A stretch of 7,356 nucleotides of DNA. Source: Chitinophagaceae bacterium. GTDB lineage: Bacteria; Bacteroidota; Bacteroidia; Chitinophagales; Chitinophagaceae. The stretch lies in the NCBI GenBank assembly GCA_016787105.1, contig JAEUVI010000546.1:1-7356 (forward strand), given 5' to 3'. Both the position numbers and the translations under genes were made by a program. Positions 1-7,313 of the stretch are shown here, piece after piece (the first letter of the stretch is position 1; the number at the start of each line of letters is the position of its first letter). Under the pieces are notes generated by a model that was not told where the DNA came from, did not search any database, and worked only from the letters and a program-made list of their open reading frames with translations.

Positions 1-485
1 CGCGAATGAAAAAGGCATTCATAGAGTTGATTCGTTAGCTCTTTTTGCAAGGGAAGGCTAAAGTTGCTCTTACATTTATTGCGATTCGACAATTTTTCCT
101 GGAGGATTAAAATGGCCAAAGACTTACCTTCATCAGTACAAGGCGGACTTTTTTTGATAAACAACCAACAGTAATAGACATTTTCACCCGGACGAATAAT
201 TATACCATTTGGTCTTTAAGAAGGATATTGTTTCAAATAAAGGCTTTTAATCCCCTCCTTGTCGAAGATTCCGAAAGCATTCGGAAGAGGGGGTGGTAGA
301 ATCTACGAATAAGGAATTAATGAAGGGGTGGGTAAAAAAGATATATAGTTTTAATGTCCAAACAGTATCAGAGAAGAGAAATTGGAGACTGTACACAATA
401 AAACATCTTAAATTGTCAAATAGAAATGTTTGAATTAAATAGCCAATCTTACATCAACTAATCATCATACAACAATTAATATCAA
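1..485. other. Gene-poor upstream region without a convincing CDS
   Basis: No frame on either strand carries a persuasive gene. On the + strand, 19 codons are open from base 2 to a TAA at 59-61 and could be the tail of a gene entering from the left. A separate frame is open without an ATG from 111 to a TAG at 297-299 (62 codons). A 20-codon mini-ORF starts at ATG 112 with GGAGG at 101-105, but it encodes nothing recognisable. The changing frames are what decayed or non-coding DNA would give. Bases 335-485 are A/T-rich leader DNA for the first sulfatase. I found no good match there to the Bacteroidota promoter pattern (TTG about 19-21 bases before TAnnTTTG); the nearest, AATGTTTG at 425-432, lacks a correctly spaced upstream TTG. 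Confidence 0.6.
250..333. repeat. Structured palindromic intergenic element (possible interspersed repeat)
   Basis: CCCCTC at 252-257 pairs perfectly with GAGGGG at 287-292. Inside it, TTCCGAA (269-275) pairs with TTCGGAA (280-286) around an AGCA loop, and CTT (258-260) can pair with AAG (265-267), giving a cloverleaf-like branched fold. GTAGA-A-TCTAC at 296-306 is another small palindrome, and a G-rich GGGGTGGG follows at 325-332. The C-rich/G-rich blocks stand out from the AT-rich surroundings. Such C-block/G-block palindromes are common as multi-copy intergenic elements in Bacteroidota genomes, and that is my reading. Only one copy is in the window, so repetition cannot be shown here. It is not a good intrinsic terminator because no T-run follows the stem. 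Confidence 0.4.
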
Positions 486-2024
486 ATGAAAAAAATTGTT
501 TTCTCAGTTGCTTTATCCTGTTATTGCTTGTTTGGCTTAACGCAACAAAATTCACAGGATAAAAAACAACGTCCTAATATCATTCTTTTTTTGGTGGATG
601 ATATGGGATGGATGGATACTTCCGTTCCTTTTGGCGATAGCATATATCCATTGAATAAACAATTTCATACGCCGGGCATGGAGCGGCTGGCAAAAGAAGG
701 AATGAAATTTACTAATGCATACGCCACACCCGTTTGTACCCCTACAAGGGTAAGCCTGCTTACAGGTATGAATGCAGCACATCATGGCATTACTAACTGG
801 ACATCACCCATAAAAAATACCAACACAGATAATGATGACGAACAGTTTTTACCTGCCAACTGGAATTACCAGGGTTTGTCGCCTGTAGCCGGTATTGCAA
901 ACACAGCGTATGCAACTCCGTTACCACAGTTACTGAAAGAAAACGGTTATTTTACTATTCATGTAGGCAAAGCACATTGGGGGCCTGCAGGCACACCCGG
1001 CGCCAGCCCTTACAATATGGGCTTTATGGTAAATATTTCCGGAAATTCTATTGGTCATCCGCAGAGTTATTTGGGCGAAGAAAATTATGGAAACATACCC
1101 GGCAAAACAAGTGCGAATGCAGTGCCCGATTTGCAGGAGTATTATGGAACAGACACATTTTTAACCGAAGCATTAACGCTTGAAGCTAAAAAAGCAATGA
1201 GCGGTCCGATAAAAAACAGGCAGCCATTTTATTTAAACATGGCGCATTATGCGGTGCATCTTCCTTTATATGCCGACAAACGTTTCTTTCAAAAATATAT
1301 TGATGCAGGACTGGATAGCACTGAAGCAAAATATGCATCGCTTGTTGAAGGCATGGATAAAAGCCTGGGTGATATAATGGATTTTCTGAAGCAAAACAAC
1401 GTTGATAAAAATACCATCATCATTTTTATGAGTGACAATGGGGGATTGGCATTAGCCCCGCCAAGAGGAGGAAAACCCAATACACAAAATCTTCCATTAA
1501 AAGCAGGTAAGGGTTCTATGTATGAAGGCGGTATTCATGAACCGATGATTGTAAAATGGAATGCTTTGGTTAAACCGGCATCGGTGTGTAGCAGCCCTGT
1601 GATTATTGAAGACTTTTTTCCAACCATTTTAGAAATGGCGGGTATTAAAAATTATAAAACAATACAACAGGTGGATGGAAAAAGTTTTGTGCCGCTTTTA
1701 AAAAATCCTTTGTCAGAAACGAAAGAAAGAATATTTACCTGGCATTTTCCCAACAAATGGATACCAGGTGATGGTCCGGGTATTAATTACAGGTCGGCCA
1801 TTCGTAAGGGAGATTGGAAGCTTATTTACAATATGCGCAATGGAAGTAAAGAATTATATAACCTGAAAAATGATTTAAGAGAGTTAAATGACCTTGCATC
1901 GCAATATCCTGCTAAAGTAAAAGAACTGTCTTTTTTACTTACACAGCAATTACGAAAATGGCAATCGCCAATGCCTTTGTTAAAGAGTACCGGAAAGCCT
2001 GTGTCAATGCCAGATGAATTATAG
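486..2024 (+). CDS. Secreted type I (formylglycine) sulfatase, arylsulfatase A-like
   Basis: This 512-residue protein should hydrolyse sulfate esters, probably on a glycan, after export. Residues 1 to about 20 form a Sec signal peptide (K2-K3, hydrophobic core, end near LTQ). Mature alkaline-phosphatase-superfamily landmarks are in order: metal-binding D38-D39 in LVDDMGW; the sulfatase signature CTPTR at 84-88 followed by VSLLTG, where C84 would be oxidised to formylglycine and R88 supports it; K162 and H164 in GKAHWG; H258 in VHLP; D317-N318 in SDNGG; and K342 in GKGSMYEGG. All expected catalytic and metal residues are present, so the enzyme looks active. Length is normal for the S1 family. 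Unusual points are Thr at the fourth signature position, GKAHWG where GKWHLG is usual, and H351 in GGIHEP where Arg is usual. ATG 486 fits the signal peptide. The natural substrate cannot be read from the sequence, and a phosphodiesterase-type activity is less likely given the intact signature. Confidence 0.93.
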   Translation: MKKIVFSVALSCYCLFGLTQQNSQDKKQRPNIILFLVDDMGWMDTSVPFGDSIYPLNKQFHTPGMERLAKEGMKFTNAYATPVCTPTRVSLLTGMNAAHHGITNWTSPIKNTNTDNDDEQFLPANWNYQGLSPVAGIANTAYATPLPQLLKENGYFTIHVGKAHWGPAGTPGASPYNMGFMVNISGNSIGHPQSYLGEENYGNIPGKTSANAVPDLQEYYGTDTFLTEALTLEAKKAMSGPIKNRQPFYLNMAHYAVHLPLYADKRFFQKYIDAGLDSTEAKYASLVEGMDKSLGDIMDFLKQNNVDKNTIIIFMSDNGGLALAPPRGGKPNTQNLPLKAGKGSMYEGGIHEPMIVKWNALVKPASVCSSPVIIEDFFPTILEMAGIKNYKTIQQVDGKSFVPLLKNPLSETKERIFTWHFPNKWIPGDGPGINYRSAIRKGDWKLIYNMRNGSKELYNLKNDLRELNDLASQYPAKVKELSFLLTQQLRKWQSPMPLLKSTGKPVSMPDEL

Positions 2025-2054
2025 AGAAGCAAACTTCAAAATTTGCCGTATTCT

Positions 2055-2097
2055 ACCTTTAGATACAAGGTCGAAAAGATTGCCTGAAAGATTTTCG
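2055..2097 (+). other. Weak hairpins after the first sulfatase gene
   Basis: ACCTT (2055-2059) pairs with AAGGT (2067-2071) over a 7-base loop, and CGAAAA (2072-2077) pairs with TTTTCG (2092-2097) over 14 bases. Neither is GC-rich or followed by a T-run, so they are poor terminators. They are the only candidates for transcript ending between the two sulfatase genes. Confidence 0.2.
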
Positions 2098-2116
2098 CAC
2101 TCGTTTGTGTACATAA

Positions 2117-2136
2117 TTATTTCAATTTTGAAATAA
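2117..2136. promoter_or_regulatory. Perfect 9-bp inverted repeat upstream of the second sulfatase gene
   Basis: TTATTTCAA (2117-2125) and TTGAAATAA (2128-2136) are exact reverse complements separated by TT. The site ends 39 bases before the ATG at 2176. Its AT-rich composition makes a strong RNA hairpin unlikely, and the symmetry and position suit the binding site of a dimeric transcription factor. TAACTTTA (2134-2141) overlaps one edge and matches the Bacteroidota -7 pattern at all but the last base, though no TTG lies at the ideal distance upstream. The regulatory role is inferred. Confidence 0.4.
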
Positions 2137-2175
2137 CTTTAAGCGCAACACTTCATTACTTAAATTGCTGCGCAC

Positions 2176-3744
2176 ATGAAAAGAAAAACGGGAGTTGATT
2201 TTTGGAGTAAACTATTTTTAGTTGCTATTGCTTCTATAGGGTATATAACAGTTTACTCGCAACAGCAAAAAAATGCCGCTCAGCAAAAGCCCAATGTCAT
2301 CTTCATCTATGCCGATGACCTTGGGTATGGAGACCTGAGTTGCTATGGTGCCACAAAAATTAAAACACCCAACCTTGATAAACTGGCCGCTCAGGGCATT
2401 CGTTTTACCAATGGACATTGCACTTCTTCAACCTGCACACCATCCCGCTACGCATTGATGACAGGCCAATATCCGTGGCGTAAAAGCGGAACTGGAGTAT
2501 TACCGGGTGATGCAGCTTTAATTATTCCAACTGATAAAACAACGTTGCCAAAAATTTTTAAAAATGCAGGCTATACCACAGGTATTGTTGGTAAATGGCA
2601 TTTAGGATTGGGCAATGAAGTGGCGAAGAGTTGGAATGGAGTAATAAAACCCGGTCCTAACGAAGTGGGGTTTGATTACTCTTTTATTTTTCCTGCCACT
2701 GCTGATCGTGTGCCAACTGTGTTTATCGAAAATCATATTGTTGTGGCTTTGGATACTGCTGATCCGATTGCCGTAGATTATAAGCAAAAAATTGGAAACG
2801 AACCGACGGGTAAAGAAAACCCTGAATTACTGAAGTTAAAGGCAACTCCGGGCCACGGGCACGAGAATACTATCGTAAATGGTATTGGCCGAATTGGTTT
2901 TATGACCGGTGGAAAAATTGCAAGGTGGACTGACGAAGAAATGCCACTTACATTTTTACAAAAAGCAAAAGAATACATTGAATTCAATAAAAAACCCCCA
3001 TTCTTTCTTTATTATGCGCTTACCGAACCACATGTGCCACGTATGCCATCAACTATTTTTAAAGGCAAAAGTGGCCTGGGGCTAAGAGGCGATGCCATTC
3101 TGCAACTCGATTGGGCTGTTGGAGAAATAATGAAACAGGTGAAAGCAGCGGGTATAGAAAAAAATACAATCATCATTTTTAGCAGTGACAATGGGCCTGT
3201 GCTGGATGATGGGTATTTGGATGGAGCCGTTACTCAACTAAATGGGCACACACCCTGGGGGCCATTACGTGGTGGCAAATACAGTGTTTTGGAAGCCGGC
3301 ACAAGAGTACCATTTATTGTTAACTGGCCAGGTAAGCTGCAATCCAAAGTCTCTGATGCGATGATCAGTCAAATTGATTTTATTGCATCATTTGCAAAAA
3401 TGTTTAATCAAGAAGTTCCGGCAAGTGAAGCATTCGACAGCGAAAATATTTTGGATGCCCTGCTGGGCAAAACAAATAAAGGAAGGACTGTGCTGGTAGA
3501 GCATAGCAGTGGCCTGGCTATAATTAAAGATGGCTGGAAATATATTGAGCCAAACAATGGCCCGGCTAATACAAATCCAAAACTAACCAATATTGAAACC
3601 GGTAATTTACCTACCCCACAATTGTATAATTTGAAAGATGATATTGGTGAAAAAAATAACCTTGCAGAAAAATACCCGGAAATAATAAAAGAGCTCCAGG
3701 ATTTACTTCAGCAAATTAAAACGAAAAAGACCGGTGAAAAATAA
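2176..3744 (+). CDS. Secreted type I (formylglycine) sulfatase, second subfamily
   Basis: This 522-residue protein is a second predicted sulfate-ester hydrolase, exported by a Sec signal peptide (residues 1 to about 28, ending VYSQ). Landmarks are D47-D48 in YADDLGYGDLS; the canonical signature CTPSR at 87-91 followed by YALMTG, with C87 as the formylglycine precursor; K140 and H142 in a perfect GKWHLG; H286 in EPHVP; D338-N339 in SSDNGP; and K368 in RGGKYS with GTRVP behind it. All active-site positions are intact. An insert around 205-255 (GHGHE, then GRIGFMTGG and KIARWTDEE) is absent from the first sulfatase and, with a different C-terminal part, indicates another subfamily rather than a recent duplicate. 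The maturation signature is of the Cys type, so it needs a formylglycine-generating enzyme encoded elsewhere. The gene begins a tight run: the next CDS follows after 9 bases in the same frame. Substrate unknown; a sulfated polysaccharide is the best guess. Confidence 0.94.
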   Translation: MKRKTGVDFWSKLFLVAIASIGYITVYSQQQKNAAQQKPNVIFIYADDLGYGDLSCYGATKIKTPNLDKLAAQGIRFTNGHCTSSTCTPSRYALMTGQYPWRKSGTGVLPGDAALIIPTDKTTLPKIFKNAGYTTGIVGKWHLGLGNEVAKSWNGVIKPGPNEVGFDYSFIFPATADRVPTVFIENHIVVALDTADPIAVDYKQKIGNEPTGKENPELLKLKATPGHGHENTIVNGIGRIGFMTGGKIARWTDEEMPLTFLQKAKEYIEFNKKPPFFLYYALTEPHVPRMPSTIFKGKSGLGLRGDAILQLDWAVGEIMKQVKAAGIEKNTIIIFSSDNGPVLDDGYLDGAVTQLNGHTPWGPLRGGKYSVLEAGTRVPFIVNWPGKLQSKVSDAMISQIDFIASFAKMFNQEVPASEAFDSENILDALLGKTNKGRTVLVEHSSGLAIIKDGWKYIEPNNGPANTNPKLTNIETGNLPTPQLYNLKDDIGEKNNLAEKYPEIIKELQDLLQQIKTKKTGEK

Positions 3745-3753
3745 ATTATCATT

Positions 3754-5988
3754 TTGATTGGAGGAAGGAAAAATATAACTCTTATAAGTATTTTAGTTTT
3801 TGTAATTGCGGGAAGTTTTCTTGTGCAGCAATGCACGCCAAAGGACAAAAATGAAAATCATCCCGGTTCAGAAAATGCATTTACAGGTGATAATGCATGT
3901 CAGTCCTGCCACAAAACTGAATACAACCACTGGCTGTCGTCCGACCATTTTAAAGCAATACAGCCGGCAAATGATTCCACCATGCCTGCAGGTTTTAATA
4001 ACCAAACCTTTACTGCTGATGGAATTACCAGCAGGTTCTTTAAAAAAGATGGAAAGTATTTCATCAATACGCAGGGCGAAGATGGAGCCAATCATGATTA
4101 CCAGGTAAAATATACATTTGGTTATTATCCTTTGCAGCAATACCTGGTTGAATTTCCCAATGGAAAAATGCAGGTAACAAGGCAAAGCTGGGATAGTAAA
4201 AACAAAAAATGGTTTCATCAATATGCCGGGCAAAAAATTCCTTCGCACGACTGGTTGCACTGGACAGGCAATGCACAAAACTGGAACACAATGTGTGCCC
4301 GCTGCCACAGCACTAACCTTCAAAAAAATTACGACTTCGCTTCTGATAGTTATCATACAATGCACAGTGTACTTACAGTAAGTTGCGAAAGTTGCCATGG
4401 CCCCGGTAAAAAGCATATTGAGTATATCAACAGTTCAGAATATAAAGACGGAGAAAAAACTACCGACTCTTTTTTATTGCTTACACGTAATGCTGATCAA
4501 ATAACACAAATTAATACCTGTGCCCCCTGCCACATGCGTGCAGGGGAAATTTCAAATAACTTTATTCACAGCAACGAACTGATGGATAATTATATTCCTG
4601 AAATTCCTTCCACAGATTTTTATTATGCCGACGGGCAAATGCGTGACGAAGATTATACTTACGTTTCTTTTTTACAAAGCAAAATGTACCGTCAAGGTGT
4701 AAAATGTTCTAACTGTCATAATGCTCATTCAGAAAAAAATGTATTTACCGGTAACCAGCTTTGTTTGCAATGCCATGCAAAAAAATATGATGATTTCTCT
4801 CACACATTTCATGCGGTAAATACAGAAGCAAGCTTGTGCAAAAGCTGTCACATGCCGGGTACGGTTTATATGGGTAATGATCTGCGGCATGATCATGCTT
4901 TGCGTGTGCCCCGTCCTGATCTTTCAGTACTATATGGTACTCCCAATGCCTGTAATAAATGCCATTCAAATAAGCCGGCATCATGGGCTGCTGAAGCAGT
5001 AAAGAAATGGTATGGGCCAAAACGGGCCTATCATTTTTCAGAAGATTTAATTCCTGCCAGCAAAGAAAATGCGGCAACGGAAGGCCATGTGCTTCGCTTA
5101 ATGAGTGATACTGCAACCCCGGCCATTATCAAAGCAACGGCATTGTATTATTTAAAAAATATTACAACACAAAGCAGTTTAGAAATTCTGTTGAAAGGCT
5201 TACAGGATAATGATGCACAAGTGCGGTACAGGGCTTTGAGAAGCCTTTCCAATTTCAGTGCTGATGCATGGTTGAATGCTGTGTTACCATTACTGAGTGA
5301 TAAAGTGAGGGCTGTAAGAATTGCCACTGCTGATTTAATGATTACTTTGCCGGCTGCACAAATTCCTTCCGCTTATCAAAACAGTTTTGCTGCTGCTAAA
5401 AATGAACTGCAGAATTATGTATTGTATCAAACCGATTTTGCTTCGGGCAGTTTACTGGCGGGTGATTATTATCTAAAACAAAATGACTACGTCACTGCTG
5501 AGCAATATTACGTGCGTGCCCTTAAGAAAGATTCTGCCATGAATGAGGCCCGCTTAAATCTTTCGGTAGTTTATAATTTAAGTGGCAAAAACAACGAGGC
5601 TTTAAAAGTTTTGCAACAGGCATTAAAGACCGATCCCAGGAACGATCGTATTTATTATAACCTTGCATTGCTGTACAATGAAATGAATGATAAAGCAAGC
5701 GCAGAAGAGAGCCTGAAAAAAGCAATTGCCATTCATACACAGAACCCGAGAGTATATTATAATTATGGATTGCTGCTGCAGCAAAAAGGAAAAATAAATG
5801 AAGCCATTGTTCAAATGCAGAAAGCCATTCAGCTTTCTCCCGGCGATGCTGAATTAAATTATGCTTTGTGCTGGCTGTATGTACAGGGTAATCAACTTGA
5901 AAAAGCCAGGAAGGCAGGACTTAAACTGAAACAATTAAATACAAACAATCCTGAGTATGAAAAATTGATTCAACAACTTGGATTATAA
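3754..5988 (+). CDS. Octaheme c-type cytochrome with HEAT-like and TPR repeats, probable lipoprotein
   Basis: This 744-residue protein should carry eight covalent c-type haems and act in electron transfer outside the cytoplasm; its partner is unknown. CxxCH motifs begin at C49, C181, C211, C256, C318, C337, C362 and C400. The first sits in a CQSCHKTEYNHW context like cytochrome c554-type domains, and a long haem-free segment (about 60-180) separates it from the second. HEAT-like helices follow at about 445-535 (for example around DNDAQVRYRAL), then about five TPRs at 565-735. This cytochrome/TPR architecture recurs in many bacteria without an assigned function. Residues 1-26 form a hydrophobic export signal ending at C27, but VQQC is a poor lipobox because of Gln at -1. 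The start is TTG: an in-frame TAA lies at 3742-3744 and the only later standard start ahead of C27 is GTG 3823, which would delete the signal. GGAGGAAGG lies just after the TTG, not before it. Haem attachment genes are not in the window. Confidence 0.93.
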   Translation: MIGGRKNITLISILVFVIAGSFLVQQCTPKDKNENHPGSENAFTGDNACQSCHKTEYNHWLSSDHFKAIQPANDSTMPAGFNNQTFTADGITSRFFKKDGKYFINTQGEDGANHDYQVKYTFGYYPLQQYLVEFPNGKMQVTRQSWDSKNKKWFHQYAGQKIPSHDWLHWTGNAQNWNTMCARCHSTNLQKNYDFASDSYHTMHSVLTVSCESCHGPGKKHIEYINSSEYKDGEKTTDSFLLLTRNADQITQINTCAPCHMRAGEISNNFIHSNELMDNYIPEIPSTDFYYADGQMRDEDYTYVSFLQSKMYRQGVKCSNCHNAHSEKNVFTGNQLCLQCHAKKYDDFSHTFHAVNTEASLCKSCHMPGTVYMGNDLRHDHALRVPRPDLSVLYGTPNACNKCHSNKPASWAAEAVKKWYGPKRAYHFSEDLIPASKENAATEGHVLRLMSDTATPAIIKATALYYLKNITTQSSLEILLKGLQDNDAQVRYRALRSLSNFSADAWLNAVLPLLSDKVRAVRIATADLMITLPAAQIPSAYQNSFAAAKNELQNYVLYQTDFASGSLLAGDYYLKQNDYVTAEQYYVRALKKDSAMNEARLNLSVVYNLSGKNNEALKVLQQALKTDPRNDRIYYNLALLYNEMNDKASAEESLKKAIAIHTQNPRVYYNYGLLLQQKGKINEAIVQMQKAIQLSPGDAELNYALCWLYVQGNQLEKARKAGLKLKQLNTNNPEYEKLIQQLGL

Positions 5989-5998
5989 AATTAGCTCA

Positions 5999-7294
5999 AT
6001 GAAAATAAAACATCTCGTATACGTAGCATTCTCAATAATGACCTGCAATTGTTATAGTCAGTCACTGACTAATAAAATGCTGATTCCGTTGGGTGGTAAT
6101 TCCTGGGTTACTGTAAAAGCAAAAAACGGAAAGGAAGAAGTAACAAACAAAGGATGGAAAAATTGGGAGCATAGTGATGTTGTGTGGAGTACTTACATAA
6201 AAATTAATACTCCCGGTGTATTAAAAGTTTCAGTGGCGCTTGCTGTACCGGAAGGAAAAAGTAAAATAGCCTGCAGCATCGAAAGGGAGAGTAAGATTAT
6301 AACAGTTGCTGGAAAAGGTAAAAAGGAATATGCGGTTGGGGAATGGAAAATAGCAAAAGCTGGTTATGTTAAAATAGATATGAAGGGCATTGCTAAGACA
6401 GGAAAAGTTTTTGCTGATGTTAGCGAATTACCTGTTGAAGGCACAGCAGTAAATGAACAAACTGCTTTTGTAAAAAACAATGATGACAATTATTTTTATT
6501 GGGGCCGCCGCGGCCCTTCTGTTCATCTCAACTATGATATTTCAGAAGCAGGTGATGATATTGAATGGTTTTATAATGAAATAACAGTGCCGGTCGGTAG
6601 CGATCCCATCGGTTCTTATTTTATGACCAATGGATTTGGCGAAGGCTATTTTGGCATACAGGTAAACTCACCGACTGAACGACGCATCTTGTTTTCTGTA
6701 TGGAGTCCTTTCAATACAGATGATCCAAAAGAAATTCCTGCCGATAAAAAAATACTGATGTTAAAAAAAGGAAAGGGCGTACATACAGGTGAGTTTGGTA
6801 ACGAAGGCTCGGGCGGTCAGAGTTACCTGAAGTATAATTGGAAGGCAGGTGAAACATATAAATTTTTACTAAGGGCTGAGCCGGTCGGGAATAATTATAC
6901 AAACTACACTGCATACTTTTATGCAGTTGAAGAAAAGCAATGGCTATTGATTGCATGTTTTAGTCGCCCCGCTACACATACTTATCTTACGCACTTACAT
7001 TCTTTTCTTGAAAATTTTGATCCTTTAACTGGTTATATCAGTCGCAAAGCGTGGTATCATAATCAATGGGTAAAAACAAAGGCCGGGGAATGGAAGGCAA
7101 TAACTAAAATGCTATTTACAGGAGACGCTACAGCAGGTAAAGGATACAGGCTTGATTATGCAGGTGGCGCCGAAGGCGATAAGTTTTATTTGCGTAATTG
7201 CGGATTCTTTAATGATAACACAGTTCTAAAAACAAAATTTTCACATACAACTCCGGCTAAAATGCCTGAGATAAATTTTTCAGATCTTCAGTAA
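5999..7294 (+). CDS. Secreted DUF5077/DUF3472-type protein
   Basis: This 431-residue protein has no known biochemical role. A signal peptide spans about residues 1-21 (MKIKHLVYVAF to CYSQ). An N-terminal beta-rich module (about 25-145, starting near IPLGGNSW) resembles DUF5077. The central and C-terminal part resembles DUF3472: WGRRGPSVHL at 168-177, the acidic DDIEWFYNE segment, GYFGIQVNSPTERRILFSVW at 216-235, and WYHNQW at 352-357. These family names are from memory of motif patterns, so treat them as probable. Such proteins occur beside polysaccharide-degradation genes in Bacteroidota, and the aromatic-rich beta structure would suit glycan binding; that role is inferred. The frame is also open from TTG 5978, overlapping the cytochrome gene, but ATG 5999 places the charged MKIKH directly before the hydrophobic core and leaves 10 bases after the previous stop, so it is preferred. 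Confidence 0.85.
   Translation: MKIKHLVYVAFSIMTCNCYSQSLTNKMLIPLGGNSWVTVKAKNGKEEVTNKGWKNWEHSDVVWSTYIKINTPGVLKVSVALAVPEGKSKIACSIERESKIITVAGKGKKEYAVGEWKIAKAGYVKIDMKGIAKTGKVFADVSELPVEGTAVNEQTAFVKNNDDNYFYWGRRGPSVHLNYDISEAGDDIEWFYNEITVPVGSDPIGSYFMTNGFGEGYFGIQVNSPTERRILFSVWSPFNTDDPKEIPADKKILMLKKGKGVHTGEFGNEGSGGQSYLKYNWKAGETYKFLLRAEPVGNNYTNYTAYFYAVEEKQWLLIACFSRPATHTYLTHLHSFLENFDPLTGYISRKAWYHNQWVKTKAGEWKAITKMLFTGDATAGKGYRLDYAGGAEGDKFYLRNCGFFNDNTVLKTKFSHTTPAKMPEINFSDLQ
6501..6517. other. GC-only palindrome inside the DUF3472-type gene
   Basis: GGGCCGC (6502-6508) and GCGGCCC (6510-6516) are perfect inverted arms around a single C. In mRNA they could form a six-pair all-GC stem with a CCG loop, plus a G-U pair at 6501/6517. 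It encodes Trp-Gly-Arg-Arg-Gly-Pro in the conserved WGRRGP motif, so coding constraint explains the amino acids, but the two CGC arginine codons are GC-rich for this AT-rich gene. Confidence 0.45.
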
Positions 7295-7313
7295 AATCAG
7301 CATGACAAAATAA

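Noticed and set aside
112..174. 20-codon ORF with GGAGG spaced 6 bases upstream
   Set aside because: The product has no hydrophobic segment pattern or motif, Shine-Dalgarno sites are little used in this type of genome, and the surrounding frames look non-coding.
416..433. TCAAA/TTTGA inverted repeat and AATGTTTG as promoter or operator of the first sulfatase gene
   Set aside because: The arms are only 5 bases, the spacing to an upstream TTG is wrong for the Bacteroidota promoter pattern, and such matches are common in AT-rich DNA.
2055..2097. Intrinsic terminator after the first sulfatase gene
   Set aside because: The stems are short and AT-rich and no T-run follows; kept only as weak hairpins.
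3868..4416. 182-codon open frame on the - strand
   Set aside because: It lies entirely within the haem-binding part of the cytochrome gene on the opposite strand, has no domain or export pattern, and is a shadow of the real coding sequence.
4745..5116. 123-codon open frame on the - strand
   Set aside because: It is antisense to the CxxCH-containing region of the cytochrome; its composition follows from the sense codons and it has no start context.
5978..5998. TTG 5978 as the start of the DUF3472-type protein, giving overlap with the cytochrome gene
   Set aside because: ATG 5999 gives a textbook signal peptide, whereas the extra seven residues (MDYKISS) add nothing and derive from the end of the previous gene.
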